From Bacteroidales bacterium UBA1756 (GTDB lineage: Bacteria > Bacteroidota > Bacteroidia > Bacteroidales > WCHB1-69), in assembly GCA_002314795.1 (NCBI GenBank), contig DCHI01000053.1:1-29360 (forward strand): DNA of 29,360 nucleotides, read 5' to 3'. Shown one piece after another: positions 1 through 9,163 of the stretch. How positions within the stretch are numbered: position 1 is the first letter of the stretch; each line of letters opens with the position of its first letter. The notes beneath the pieces were generated by a model. The model saw nothing but the letters and a program-made list of their open reading frames with translations. It did no database searches and had not been told where the DNA came from. The position numbers and the translations under genes are program-made.

Positions 1-38
1 AAAATCAATATGCGAAACTTGAATAGAATAATTGAAAT

Positions 39-782
39 TTACTTGATAAATGTTTTCACCCAGCCGTATCTTTCTTTCGGAGTCTGTTTGCACCAGGCGA
101 CGCAAGCTGTGCCGTTGATGATGATGTATAAAATGTATAAGGTAAGAGTAACGTAGTTTTCAATACATATCATTTGAACAATCCCAAAAATTGAAAATGC
201 AATCCAGTAGAACCACGCGTCGGTATGCTTGCGAATCATAAGGAAGTTGGCTTCCGTACTGGCAGCTACAACACAGGCACTCATAATGGTTGCCAATGTA
301 ATCTCGTCTTGAAGAACCAATAAGTCTAGTACAATGATGTCAATGAAGATAAAAAGACCGATGAAAAGGCCTTTCACTCCCATAAATGAGGGGATTGCGT
401 ATTTTGAATCGTGACTGTTCCCTTTGCTCGCAGATATCCATTTTACCAGAGTTAATAGTTGACACGGGATAAATACCGCACAGTAAAGAATGGTTTGGTC
501 TTTGAATCCTTCTACGAAAAATTGGATGGCTAATAGAATGGACATACTGACTCCGAGAACGAAACCGAAGTAGTTGTTTGGGTTCTTCACGGTCAGTACG
601 TATGCAGAACCGATGATTCCCGCCGCCATTTCCAATGGAAGGTACGGGTTTATTAAGCTTCCTTCTTCGTTGATTACTAAACCGAGGAAATAGAGTAGTG
701 CCACCACTCCTACGAAAATACCAGTGGCAATTAATACGTTAATTCCTGCTTCTTTCAGCAGTTGTCCGATACTTTGTTTCAT
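39..782 (-). CDS. pnuC: PnuC-family nicotinamide riboside/vitamin transporter
   Basis: A 247-residue integral inner membrane protein with about seven hydrophobic stretches, likely an energy-independent facilitator that takes up nicotinamide riboside or a related vitamin, which is then trapped by phosphorylation. The C-terminal part (RKHTDAWFYWI, followed by TLYILYIIINGTACVAWCKQ) matches the PnuC pattern of a Trp-rich helix followed by a hydrophobic helix ending in W-x-K. The start chosen is MKQSIGQLLKEAG, since the upstream in-frame extension runs into the end of the adenine deaminase gene. It lies 25 bp downstream of ade on the same strand, so the two are probably co-transcribed. The substrate is uncertain: Bacteroidota also use PnuC relatives for thiamine (PnuT), but I see no TPP riboswitch or thiamine gene here. 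Family call is fairly sure, substrate is inference. Confidence 0.8.
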   Translation of the reverse strand: MKQSIGQLLKEAGINVLIATGIFVGVVALLYFLGLVINEEGSLINPYLPLEMAAGIIGSAYVLTVKNPNNYFGFVLGVSMSILLAIQFFVEGFKDQTILYCAVFIPCQLLTLVKWISASKGNSHDSKYAIPSFMGVKGLFIGLFIFIDIIVLDLLVLQDEITLATIMSACVVAASTEANFLMIRKHTDAWFYWIAFSIFGIVQMICIENYVTLTLYILYIIINGTACVAWCKQTPKERYGWVKTFIK

Positions 783-807
783 TATTTTAAGTAAGTTTAT
801 GGTTGAG

Positions 808-2388
808 TTATTGTATGAAATCAAATTTCTTGACATCAAACAGACCTTTGTCTGTAATTTTGATCTCTGGGATGACAACTAATTGCATAAAGGCAAGTGC
901 CACAATAGGAGAGGAGAGGGGACATTTGAGTCTCCTCAGGTGCTCCATCAGAGCTCTTTGTCCGGCGGCCACGTGTTCGCAAGTGTCATTGGCCATTAAG
1001 CCGCCAATTGGAAACGCCAGTTCTGTCGTCTTTTTCTCGTCTGTTACAACAATGCCCCCTTTTATTGTTATCAATTCCTGGATGGCTTTAAGTATCATTT
1101 TATCGTCACTTCCGGTGGCTATAATGTGGTGACTATCGTGCGCGATGGTCTGTGCAATGGCCCCTTCGTGAAGGTCAAATCCTTTGATGTATCCGATTCC
1201 AATGTTCGGCTTTCCTTCTTGATAACGATTGATGACAACTACCTTCTGCACTTTATTGAAATCTTTCTTATTGAAGATGCGGTGTATGGTTATCAATTCT
1301 CCATCAACGACTTGAATAACGTTTAGCTCTTCTTTTTCCGAAAGATTGTCAGCAATATCTTCTAAGCTAATTTCTTTTAATTTGAAATTGTTAAGATGTT
1401 TGGACGCTTTTTCGTAAGGGAGATTGAATACGTTTTCTCCGTTGACGTAGGTCGCTTTTGGCTCGAATTCGGTTAGCGAGTCGCAAATGATGAAGTCAGC
1501 TGCATCGCCCACTTGCAATAGTCCCATTGGAATTTTGTAATGCTGTACGGGGTTGTATGTGGCAATTTGTAGAACGTCGAATAGGTCGTGGCCTTCTTTA
1601 ACTGCACGACTGACAATTTTGTTGATGTGCCCGTGTTGAAGGTCCATCGCCTTCATATCGTCGGTGCAAAACATCAGGTTGTCTGCATAACAGGTAATCA
1701 GTGAATGCAGTGCATTGAAATTGCGTGCCGTACTTCCCTCGCGGATAAGTACTTTCATTCCCAATTCGATTTTTTCACGGCCTTCGTCATAGTTGCTGGC
1801 TTCGTGGTCAGTGGTTATTCCGGCAGCAACATATTTTTGCAGGTCCGTTCCTCCAACCATAGGAATGTGTCCGTCAACCGGCTTGCCAACCTTGTGGGCG
1901 GCTTCAACTTTGGCTAAACATTCGCTGTCGTGGTTGATGATGCCGGGAAAGTCCATCATTTCTGCTAACGCATACGTGCGAGGATCATCCAATAACTCCG
2001 CGACATCCTTGGAATCGAGGATGGCGCCAGCGGTACAAAAGGGTGTGGCCGGTACGCAGGACGGGACGGCAAAGCAGATTTTCATAGGTGACTTATCCGC
2101 TTCTTCCATCATAAATTGAATTCCCTCACGCCCACAGACGTTCGCTATTTCGTGCGGGTCAGTGACAATAGCGATAGTCCCCTGCTTCAAGGCAATGCGG
2201 GCAAACTCGCGCGGCGGAAGCATAGAACTTTCAATGTGATTGTGTGAATCTACAAATCCGGGAAGAATGTATGATTGTGTGTCTGTTTCGTGACGGTTGA
2301 TGGCAGTAATCTTGCCATTCTCTATTTCTAATGAACCTGAATAAATTTCTTTAGCGATAATGTCAACAATTTGTCCTTCTACTCTCAT
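808..2388 (-). CDS. ade: Adenine deaminase
   Basis: A cytosolic amidohydrolase that converts adenine to hypoxanthine and ammonia in purine salvage. The 526-residue protein has the metal-binding HNHIESS motif (His49, His51), the TDPHEIANV segment near residue 77, the DGHIPMVGG segment and TDDM further on, all typical of the Ade branch of the amidohydrolase superfamily. The C-terminal half contains the FPIGGLM segment characteristic of adenine deaminases. It is somewhat shorter than the roughly 580-residue Bacillus enzyme but shows no obvious gap. The ATG is preceded by a short leader consisting almost wholly of a tandem 14-bp repeat, with a promoter box just upstream. It is followed by a PnuC-type transporter in the same direction, which fits a nucleobase and cofactor salvage unit. 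Confidence 0.93.
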   Translation of the reverse strand: MRVEGQIVDIIAKEIYSGSLEIENGKITAINRHETDTQSYILPGFVDSHNHIESSMLPPREFARIALKQGTIAIVTDPHEIANVCGREGIQFMMEEADKSPMKICFAVPSCVPATPFCTAGAILDSKDVAELLDDPRTYALAEMMDFPGIINHDSECLAKVEAAHKVGKPVDGHIPMVGGTDLQKYVAAGITTDHEASNYDEGREKIELGMKVLIREGSTARNFNALHSLITCYADNLMFCTDDMKAMDLQHGHINKIVSRAVKEGHDLFDVLQIATYNPVQHYKIPMGLLQVGDAADFIICDSLTEFEPKATYVNGENVFNLPYEKASKHLNNFKLKEISLEDIADNLSEKEELNVIQVVDGELITIHRIFNKKDFNKVQKVVVINRYQEGKPNIGIGYIKGFDLHEGAIAQTIAHDSHHIIATGSDDKMILKAIQELITIKGGIVVTDEKKTTELAFPIGGLMANDTCEHVAAGQRALMEHLRRLKCPLSSPIVALAFMQLVVIPEIKITDKGLFDVKKFDFIQ

Positions 2389-2392
2389 AGTT

Positions 2393-2420
2393 TCGTTAGT
2401 GTATATTCGTTAGTGTATAT
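2393..2420 (-). repeat. Tandem 14-bp repeat x2 in the ade leader
   Basis: Two perfect adjacent copies of a 14-bp unit (plus strand TCGTTAGTGTATAT) occupy 2393-2406 and 2407-2420, ending 4 bp before the ade start codon. Given the promoter box at 2427-2435, these two copies make up nearly the whole predicted 5' untranslated region of ade. Function unknown. Confidence 0.8.
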
Positions 2421-2426
2421 AAATTT

Positions 2427-2435
2427 GCAAATTTA
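2427..2435 (-). promoter_or_regulatory. Predicted -7 box for ade-pnuC
   Basis: On the minus strand the sequence reads TAAATTTGC, a full match to the Bacteroidota -7 consensus TAnnTTTG. Transcription would start near 2420, about 32 nt upstream of the ade ATG. No convincing TTTG -33 element is seen at the usual spacing. Confidence 0.5.
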
Positions 2436-2513
2436 CGAATTTTTCTGTTATCCTTATGAAAGATTTTTCTGTTTATTTTTTATGAAAAATCATTGATTTA
2501 TAATAATTTAGAC

Positions 2514-2521
2514 TACTTTTG
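2514..2521 (+). promoter_or_regulatory. Predicted -7 box for hemW
   Basis: TACTTTTG matches TAnnTTTG, with an ATTG about 18 nt upstream as a partial -33 element. The predicted leader is about 80 nt, AT-rich and contains a run of T residues. The divergent ade promoter lies about 80 bp away. Confidence 0.5.
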
Positions 2522-2608
2522 CTGCTTCTTTTTTTTTAAGAATAATCAGGATAAAGCCATTTTTGTCATTCTCATTTCTTCCATCTATAAAATAATAATA
2601 AGTTTTTG

Positions 2609-3730
2609 ATGTCAGGTATCTATATCCATTTCCCCTTTTGCAAACAAAAGTGTGTCTATTGCAATTTCTATTCCATCGCCTCCTTCAAAGATAAGGATGC
2701 CTATTTGACGGCTCTTGCTAAAGAAATAGCGTTGACTTCATCTTTTCTGCCTTCTAATAATATTGATACACTCTATTTTGGAGGCGGAACTCCGTCGCTA
2801 TTTTCACCCTCAGAATTGGAAACGGTGGTCAAGGAATTACAGAAATACTACCTTTTTTCAAAGGATCTTGAATTTACGTTGGAGGCGAATCCGGAACAAC
2901 TCTCTTCCGATTACCTTCGTGGCCTGAAGAGCATAGGTGTCAACCGTCTCAGTATCGGTGTGCAATCCTTTGATGATGAGATACTGAAGTTGCTGAACCG
3001 TAGGCACGATGCGGCTACGGCACAAAAGGCCGTGCGTGATGCACAGACTGTGGGTTTTGATAATGTGTCGATAGATTTGATTTACGACATCGCCTTTCGG
3101 ACGGAAGCGATGTGGCGCACGGATTTGCAGACGGCACTGTCTCTTCCCGTTTGTCACCTTTCCGCCTACTCGCTGACAGTGGAGGAAAATACGCTGCTTG
3201 CCCGCCAGATTTCTCAAGGAAAGCATTTCGTTCCGGAAGAAAGTGACACGGAACGGGATTATGCCATTTTAATTGAGGAGACTGCTATGTCTGGCTTTGA
3301 ACAGTACGAAATTTCCAATTTTGCCAAGAATGGAAGAATATCAAGGCATAATTTTTCTTATTGGACCCATACGCCCTATCTTGGACTTGGCCCCGCCGCT
3401 CATTCTTTTTGTGATAATGTGCGTCATTGGAACGTTGCAAATTTGCGACAGTATATCGATGGAATAGCGCAAGGTACTCCATTTGTTGAGAAGGAAATTT
3501 TAGACAAGAATGCTCAGTATGATGAATTTGTTCTTTTGCATTTGCGTACTTGTTTTGGGGTGGATTTGAACGAAGTGCTTTCGCGTTTTGGGGACCGTTA
3601 CGTTTCTCATTTAGAAAAACAACTTACGAATGTTAATCCCGCACATTATCAAAGAGATGGTAATGTATTGAAACTCACTTACGCGGGTCGCCTCTTTGCC
3701 GATGCGGTGGCAATGGAGTTGTTCGTTTGA
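2609..3730 (+). CDS. hemW: Radical SAM heme chaperone HemW
   Basis: A 373-residue radical SAM protein. The N-terminus shows CKQKCVYCNF (Cys11, Cys15, Cys18), the CxxxCxxC motif that holds the [4Fe-4S] cluster. HemW has CNF or CxF after the motif where true coproporphyrinogen dehydrogenase HemN has CxC, so HemW is preferred over HemN. Other family features are YFGGGTPS, the SIGVQSF segment and the YEISNFA segment followed by HNFSYW. HemW inserts heme into respiratory proteins. The start is the ATG at 2609; a TTG codon immediately before it is in frame but less likely. The gene stands alone between the divergent ade promoter and a terminator. Confidence 0.92.
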   Translation: MSGIYIHFPFCKQKCVYCNFYSIASFKDKDAYLTALAKEIALTSSFLPSNNIDTLYFGGGTPSLFSPSELETVVKELQKYYLFSKDLEFTLEANPEQLSSDYLRGLKSIGVNRLSIGVQSFDDEILKLLNRRHDAATAQKAVRDAQTVGFDNVSIDLIYDIAFRTEAMWRTDLQTALSLPVCHLSAYSLTVEENTLLARQISQGKHFVPEESDTERDYAILIEETAMSGFEQYEISNFAKNGRISRHNFSYWTHTPYLGLGPAAHSFCDNVRHWNVANLRQYIDGIAQGTPFVEKEILDKNAQYDEFVLLHLRTCFGVDLNEVLSRFGDRYVSHLEKQLTNVNPAHYQRDGNVLKLTYAGRLFADAVAMELFV

Positions 3731-3740
3731 ACACATAAAG

Positions 3741-3778
3741 TAAGAGCCACGACGATTCGCGGCTCTTATCATTTTTTT
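3741..3778 (+). terminator. Rho-independent terminator after hemW
   Basis: TAAGAGCC at 3741-3748 pairs with GGCTCTTA at 3761-3768, extended by two more pairs across one mismatch, followed by a run of seven T residues. It lies 10 bp after the hemW stop and also separates it from the convergent FadL-like gene. Confidence 0.8.
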
Positions 3779-3798
3779 AATTTTATCTTTTTAGGAAA

Positions 3799-5268
3799 TT
3801 AAAATTTCACGCCGACGGTTGCCAAGAAGCGATGGGAGTTGGTAGTCACTGTGGTCGGTTCAAGGGCTTCGTCTTGGTAGAACCAGAAGTTCTGTCCGTA
3901 GTGGCGATACTGGTAAGCGAAATCACAGAAGAAGACTTTCCCTCTGAAACCGATACCTCCGGACGCGGTGTGTGCCCCAGCATTGTTGGTGTTGTCTTTG
4001 TACGGGGATGTGTTATAACCATAGCCGACTCGGATAAGGAAGTTGTCCGTGACGGTCAGTTCAGCTCCGACGCGAACACCGTGTGAAGCTCCGTAATTCT
4101 TTGAAGTAGCAAGATTTTCATCCTTGAAATTATACCGATAATAGATATTGTCGGAGGACTGGAGCGTTGCCATCGAATAGTCAGTGAATTCGTATTCGGC
4201 ACTGATGAAAGCACGTTTGGCAATGATGAAACCAACACTTCCAATTGCTCTCAGCGGTGTGCTCAATTTGTATTTTGAAACGTTGTCGTAAGCATAGTCA
4301 TAACTCCCGTCATCCGAGAATTTGGTAATGAATTGTCTGTCAAACGATTCTCTCAGATTGCCGTAATAGGTGGGCGTGTGGAACGCGGCACCGAGGCGAA
4401 GGAATGAGGTCGGTTGATAAATGAGACCTATTTTGGCATTGACACCGACACCGGTAGTCCGCATCTTATCATAGACCGTCACTTTTTCAAAATTGCTGAC
4501 AACATCATTCTTGTCATCTTCCAAATATTCGCTTTCGCAACTGTAATTCAGGAACGGAACACCTACGGTAAGTCCAATGAACAGATGGTCGTTGTAGTTT
4601 CCTCCCAAGGTGAAAGACATTTCATCAATACCTCCGGACGTCTTGCAATAGTAATTCTGGTAGAGACTGTTTCCTGCCAAATATTCTCTGTACTTGGAAG
4701 TCTCTCCCGGCATCGTATCAATGAGCCACGTGTTCCAAGCACACAACGCATCGCCTTCAATGTTTTTGTAACTTGTTCCGTTGGCCACATTCACCAAAGC
4801 AGTAGAGATGGAAGAACCATTTCCCATACCCATAGCGTTCGTAATGCTGTTGAAATCGTTGATTCGGTTGTATCCGAATCCGAATTGAATCCGGCGCCAC
4901 TTTGAGCTCGGCTGTGTTTCATCTTTGTTAAAGTCGCAAGAAAGCACGCTTCCGAAGTTGCTCAAACTGTATCGTACCCGATTCGACGTAGTGGATTCAC
5001 CGCGGTAGTCAGCGGTGGTTTTAAAGGCAGTGACGACAAGCGGGGTGAAAGAAATCTCCGTCTTTTTATAGAGACCGATGCCAGCGGGATTCGTGCTAAT
5101 GGTGGAGTAGTCTCCTCCGATGGCACTGAATGCGCCTCCTGCACCGACAAAACGCGCCGTTCCTTCCCAGTTGGATTGCGAAAAAAGAAATGCGTCCACA
5201 TCATTTTGTGCGAACACGTTGATAGCCATAGCCATCAGCACTGAAACAGAAAGCAATAATCTTTTCAT
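3799..5268 (-). CDS. OmpP1/FadL-family outer membrane beta-barrel protein
   Basis: A 489-residue outer membrane protein with a signal peptide of about 21 residues (MKRLLLSVSVLMAMAINVFAQ region, cleavage after VFA). The segment GGAFSAIGGDYSTISTNPAGIGLY (Asn60-Pro61-Ala62-Gly63) is the signature of the FadL/TodX/OmpP1 transporter family, in which the N-terminal part forms the hatch of a 14-stranded barrel that moves hydrophobic substrates. The remainder alternates aromatic and polar residues as expected for beta strands, and the chain ends in Phe, the usual recognition residue for barrel assembly. It is the last gene of a minus-strand run, 36 bp after the preceding gene. I see no strong promoter in that gap. 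Substrate unknown. Confidence 0.82.
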   Translation of the reverse strand: MKRLLLSVSVLMAMAINVFAQNDVDAFLFSQSNWEGTARFVGAGGAFSAIGGDYSTISTNPAGIGLYKKTEISFTPLVVTAFKTTADYRGESTTSNRVRYSLSNFGSVLSCDFNKDETQPSSKWRRIQFGFGYNRINDFNSITNAMGMGNGSSISTALVNVANGTSYKNIEGDALCAWNTWLIDTMPGETSKYREYLAGNSLYQNYYCKTSGGIDEMSFTLGGNYNDHLFIGLTVGVPFLNYSCESEYLEDDKNDVVSNFEKVTVYDKMRTTGVGVNAKIGLIYQPTSFLRLGAAFHTPTYYGNLRESFDRQFITKFSDDGSYDYAYDNVSKYKLSTPLRAIGSVGFIIAKRAFISAEYEFTDYSMATLQSSDNIYYRYNFKDENLATSKNYGASHGVRVGAELTVTDNFLIRVGYGYNTSPYKDNTNNAGAHTASGGIGFRGKVFFCDFAYQYRHYGQNFWFYQDEALEPTTVTTNSHRFLATVGVKF

Positions 5269-5304
5269 ATTGATAAAGTATTGGTTGTCTTCTTGAGCAT
5301 ACCA

Positions 5305-5751
5305 TTATTGGATATGCTGTTTTTTCGTCACTGTTTCGTGGTGAAGGATTTGTGCTCGGTCGGGCTGCTCAACAAGAGAGGCGGCAACAATTTCCATCCA
5401 AAGTCCTTCCTCACTGAATTCAAAATTGTCTATCAAAGTCTTTGCCGTGAAGGCTTCCGTGTCGGAGTCGTTCAGGGAACAAGTTTCAAAGGCGCGTTGG
5501 ACATCCTTTAAATGATCATAGTTTAAAAGTTGAATGCTGACTTTTTTTGAATCAACAAAGAAGTTGATGGTGAAAGTTGCGTCCTGGTCGTCACTGTAAC
5601 GTTCCATTAAAGAGAGAAGGTTGTTCGTGGCCGAGGAAATCGTCCCGAAGTCGTTTTCAATATGGAACTGGTCGCAAATGTCCTCCACAGTTTGGAGAAT
5701 TTTCGTTTGTGCATTTTGAAGGGTCAATCCCTTGAGTTCAACATTATACAT
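5305..5751 (-). CDS. Small conserved protein, possibly HATPase-like (function unknown)
   Basis: A soluble, acidic 148-residue protein with no signal peptide or membrane segment. The layout of a helix with N-N in its middle (TISSATNNLLSLMERY, about residues 38-53) followed by beta strands carrying TFTINFFVDSKKVSIQLLNYD faintly recalls the N-box and following strand of anti-sigma-type HATPase domains, and an annotated ATP-binding protein is, as far as I recall, common next to the DUF4175 gene in Bacteroidales. The glycine-rich ATP lid motifs are not evident, so nucleotide binding is doubtful. It lies 52 bp downstream of the DUF4175 gene and 36 bp upstream of the FadL-like gene. A small hairpin (5296-5319) overlaps its stop codon. 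Real gene by position and spacing, function not assigned. Confidence 0.65.
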   Translation of the reverse strand: MYNVELKGLTLQNAQTKILQTVEDICDQFHIENDFGTISSATNNLLSLMERYSDDQDATFTINFFVDSKKVSIQLLNYDHLKDVQRAFETCSLNDSDTEAFTAKTLIDNFEFSEEGLWMEIVAASLVEQPDRAQILHHETVTKKQHIQ

Positions 5752-5803
5752 ACTTTATAAAATTGGCGTTGTGTTATTGTTTTCGTTTTTTATCGGATTG
5801 GTT

Positions 5804-8800
5804 TTAGTCTTCAATATTGTAGAAATATTGGTTGACTTTTTCTTTGTAATAATAATTGAGGTTCGGTGGAACCGACTGAAGCATTTCCGTTTGTTGCTGT
5901 GTGCGCTTGTCCATATTCCACTCCTTGGGCGGATTAGGATTCCGAATGTCGCGGCCTTGCGTGCTTTCGCGTTTGTCGTCTTGCTCACGCTGTTGCTGTG
6001 CCCGTTCGCTTTCCAACATACGGGTTTCAATTTTCTTCTGTCGGTTAATGGTTTCCGAACTGATGATTCTGTTGACCAAATCCTTCTCCGTCTGTTCCAT
6101 ATCTTTAATCATCTGTTCTACGGATTTGTCACCGACTCCGTTCTTGGATTTCAAGTCGTTTTGATAATCCTGCATCATTTTGCGGATGGCCTCCTGTTGT
6201 GCGGCCATTCGAGCTAACTGTTCGCTAATAGACTGTCCGCCAGGTTTTTGCCCCTGTTGCTGTTTTCCTTGTTCCATCGAACGTTTCAGCGCTTCCATCT
6301 GACGATTCAGTTGCTGTTGGAGTTCACGGGCCGTTTTGGTCTTCCCTTTTCCTCCCGGCTTGTTGCACGAACCGTTGCCACTTTTTTTGTTCTTGCAGTT
6401 TTTACATTCACTCTTTTTCTGCTGCATCTCCTTCATCGATTCGGCAAGCATCAGTGAGAGATTGTTGATACTCGTCATCGCAAACTGTTGGTCGCTGAGC
6501 GCGTTTTTCAATTTTCTGTCCTTGATGTTGTTGATAGCGGAAGCGGCGTAGTTTTCAATTTTCGTCACCTCCGTCTGAATGAAGGGCTTGACAGCGGTCT
6601 GACGTCGGGCGAGTGCGTTCAAAGAGTCGGAAATCATTTTCATATTCTCCCCGATAGTGTGCTGTGCCCGTTGTACGTCCGTGAGGCGGGGCGAAGTAGT
6701 GCTTAACGGACGCAACGTATTCATCGTTGTCTCTTGATTGAAAGAAATTTGTACTAAGTTGTCCAAGATTTGCCGGAGGGTTTCAATGTCTTCTGAAAGG
6801 TTTTCTTCTTCGTTTTCCAACTGGTTCATCTCCATTTGGTCCGCCATTTCCTCCATCTTTTCACCAGCATCTTTTTGACTTTCAGAGGCCTTTCCTCGAT
6901 TGTTCTTGTTCAAGGCATCCTTGCTGTCCTGCATATCTTGTTCAATCTGCTTCTGAAGCTGGTCCGTATTGGTGAGTTTGTTCGGATCTTCCAACTCATT
7001 ATTGATTTTCTTCAAATCTTGCAAATCTTTTTTCAGTTCATTGTATTTGTTTTCAATGCTTTGCTGTTTTTGAAGAAGTTCGTTTTTGTCAATATTTTTT
7101 TCTTGACTTTGTTTGGAAAGTGCTTTTTGTTCTTCCGAAAGTTTCTTGGTTTTCTCGATGATGTCAGAATATTTTTTCTCGAACTCCAACTGCTTGTACA
7201 GTTCTAACTGTTGGTCCAGGGCTTTATTCAAATCCTCGGTATTGCTCTTCATCTCCTTCATTGCTTTCTGGACATCGTCTTTCTTGGTGGCATCGTCCAT
7301 CATTTTTTGAAGTTTTTGAAGCATATCCTTGATTTCATCGGAGAGAACTTCATCAAAACGCTTTTGCAACTCTTGCTGTTTTTTCAAGATGCTTTCTGGC
7401 GTATCCTTGAACTGATCCTCTAAGGCATTCTGTTGTTCCTGATTCTTTTTTAAATCATCAATCTGCTTTTTCAGTTCCTGATATTTTTGAAGAAGATCTT
7501 CCATCTTCTTTTTGTCTTGCCACGACATTTCCTTATTCTGCAACATTTGTTCTTGAAGTTTGGCAATGTCTTTCATCAGGTCCGCCGATTCTTTGATGAG
7601 TTTTTCCATCTCCGATTTGGCTTGTTCGCTACTGTTCTTGATTTCCTCATCAATTTCTTTTTCAGTGCGAACGCGGAAGGTCTGTGCCGTGGTACGAGCC
7701 GATTTTGCTCCGTTAACACCGTCATTGTCAAAAACTTCAAAGTAGTAGTCAACGCGATAGCCCGGATCTAATTGGAGCAATCCGGCATCAAAATAGTAGT
7801 AGAAATCTTGAACGTTTTGCTGCCCGTTGATAGGAATGTTCACCACTTTTCCCGTTTCCAAAGCGTGATTTTCATCATCGTACTTGGTATAGACAAAACG
7901 GGCTTTGCTGAAACCGTAGTCGTCGCGGATGTTTCCTTTGAAATAGATGCGGTCGGGAAGGACGGAATCGGCTTGACTTTCGACGGAAATTTCAGGGTAT
8001 TGATCCGGAATCACGTTGAGCGCGTGTTTGAGTGTATCGTGGCTGGAACAGAATCGGTTTCGGTTGACAATGGCGTATTGGAAAGAGTTCCGGGCTTTGT
8101 ACGAAACCTTGTAAATATCTTGTTCCGAGGTGATTTCATCTGTTTTGGTAGGAAGAATGAAGGAGAGTTTGTCCGTGTTCTTGGTATAAAAAGCCCAAGT
8201 GACAGTCGTCCCGTCGGGAACCGTCGCATCACCGTTGTTTTCCAAAACTTCGTCCGCTTTGTTCAGATAGGCCGGGTAATGGAGCGTCATTGCGAAACTG
8301 ATGATGACCGGTTTGGGAAGAACTTGCAGCGTGTATTCGGGAGAACTAACTTCTTCTGTGTAAATGGCAAACTTGGTGTCCGCCTGCAAGTTTTTGAAAG
8401 TGTATGAAAAGTCGGAAAGGTCTTCCTGAGCAAGTTGGAAATTCTTGTTCCCGTACTCGATATAAACCGTGGAGGGCCGCTCTTTTCCGGTTACTTTGAC
8501 GTGGAGCGTGAACTCTTCGTTCTGGAAAGTGGTCAGTTCTTTGTTCTCAATTTCAAAATGATAGGGCGCCGGTTTTTCGTACGTTACGTCGTGGTTGACG
8601 ATTCGTTTGGGAGATTCTGTGAACACTTCTCCTTTGATGATGAAGATGAGAATGAACAGAAAAACGGGAATGAGTCCCCATTTCAGATAACGCGCCGTAC
8701 TTTTGAACGGAATGGCCTGGGTGAATTGAAACGGTTTGATGTCTTCGATTTTGGTATCGATGGCGGCCGAAATCAGTTCGAAACTTTTGTAGTCGCCTTC

Positions 8801-9163
8801 TTCCGCCATCATTTCCAACTGGAAGATATTGAGGAGCTTGTCGTCGATTTCGGGAAAATGCTGCCCGATGATGTCGGCAATCTGCTTCTTTGTCAGCTGC
8901 TTGCCAAGTCCGAGAATTTTGGTGACGGGAATGGCAATGTAAAAGACGAATGTGAGAGCGAAAAGCAGGAGATAGGAGTAGAAAAGGATGGTGCGGACGA
9001 CAGTTCCGAAGTAGGAGAAATATTCCAATAGGGAATAGATGATGAAGACCAACAGTGTGGCGAAGACAAAAAAGATGAGCCCGCGAAGCAATTTGTTGAC
9101 ATAGTACTTGCGGACAAATTCTTTGATTTTGGCGTGGATGATTTCTTGGTTATTGTTCATCAT
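5804..9163 (-). CDS. DUF4175 family giant membrane-anchored coiled-coil protein
   Basis: A 1119-residue protein of the DUF4175 family, widespread in Bacteroidota. Two adjacent transmembrane segments lie at about residues 25-47 and 57-80 and a third at about 158-177. A region of beta-rich, Ig-like repeats follows (about 190-500), then a very long Glu/Lys/Gln-rich coiled coil (about 505-830), a Cys cluster (CKNCKN...SCNK, near 930) and a Gln/Met-rich tail. The topology suggests an inner membrane anchor with a long periplasmic part. Either ATG of an ATGATG pair can serve as start. The start overlaps the end of the upstream LUD/Fe-S gene by 14 bp, which implies translational coupling. Function unknown; a structural or scaffolding role in the envelope is inference only. 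Confidence 0.85.
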   Translation of the reverse strand: MMNNNQEIIHAKIKEFVRKYYVNKLLRGLIFFVFATLLVFIIYSLLEYFSYFGTVVRTILFYSYLLLFALTFVFYIAIPVTKILGLGKQLTKKQIADIIGQHFPEIDDKLLNIFQLEMMAEEGDYKSFELISAAIDTKIEDIKPFQFTQAIPFKSTARYLKWGLIPVFLFILIFIIKGEVFTESPKRIVNHDVTYEKPAPYHFEIENKELTTFQNEEFTLHVKVTGKERPSTVYIEYGNKNFQLAQEDLSDFSYTFKNLQADTKFAIYTEEVSSPEYTLQVLPKPVIISFAMTLHYPAYLNKADEVLENNGDATVPDGTTVTWAFYTKNTDKLSFILPTKTDEITSEQDIYKVSYKARNSFQYAIVNRNRFCSSHDTLKHALNVIPDQYPEISVESQADSVLPDRIYFKGNIRDDYGFSKARFVYTKYDDENHALETGKVVNIPINGQQNVQDFYYYFDAGLLQLDPGYRVDYYFEVFDNDGVNGAKSARTTAQTFRVRTEKEIDEEIKNSSEQAKSEMEKLIKESADLMKDIAKLQEQMLQNKEMSWQDKKKMEDLLQKYQELKKQIDDLKKNQEQQNALEDQFKDTPESILKKQQELQKRFDEVLSDEIKDMLQKLQKMMDDATKKDDVQKAMKEMKSNTEDLNKALDQQLELYKQLEFEKKYSDIIEKTKKLSEEQKALSKQSQEKNIDKNELLQKQQSIENKYNELKKDLQDLKKINNELEDPNKLTNTDQLQKQIEQDMQDSKDALNKNNRGKASESQKDAGEKMEEMADQMEMNQLENEEENLSEDIETLRQILDNLVQISFNQETTMNTLRPLSTTSPRLTDVQRAQHTIGENMKMISDSLNALARRQTAVKPFIQTEVTKIENYAASAINNIKDRKLKNALSDQQFAMTSINNLSLMLAESMKEMQQKKSECKNCKNKKSGNGSCNKPGGKGKTKTARELQQQLNRQMEALKRSMEQGKQQQGQKPGGQSISEQLARMAAQQEAIRKMMQDYQNDLKSKNGVGDKSVEQMIKDMEQTEKDLVNRIISSETINRQKKIETRMLESERAQQQREQDDKRESTQGRDIRNPNPPKEWNMDKRTQQQTEMLQSVPPNLNYYYKEKVNQYFYNIED

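Noticed and set aside
39..878. A possible TPP or other riboswitch in front of the PnuC-type gene
   Set aside because: The gene follows ade by 25 bp and no structured leader is possible in that space.
5732..9031. Several plus-strand open frames of 60-211 codons across the DUF4175 gene
   Set aside because: All lie antisense to the 1119-residue DUF4175 protein and give low-complexity hydrophobic or Phe-rich translations caused by its Glu/Lys/Gln-rich coiled coil.
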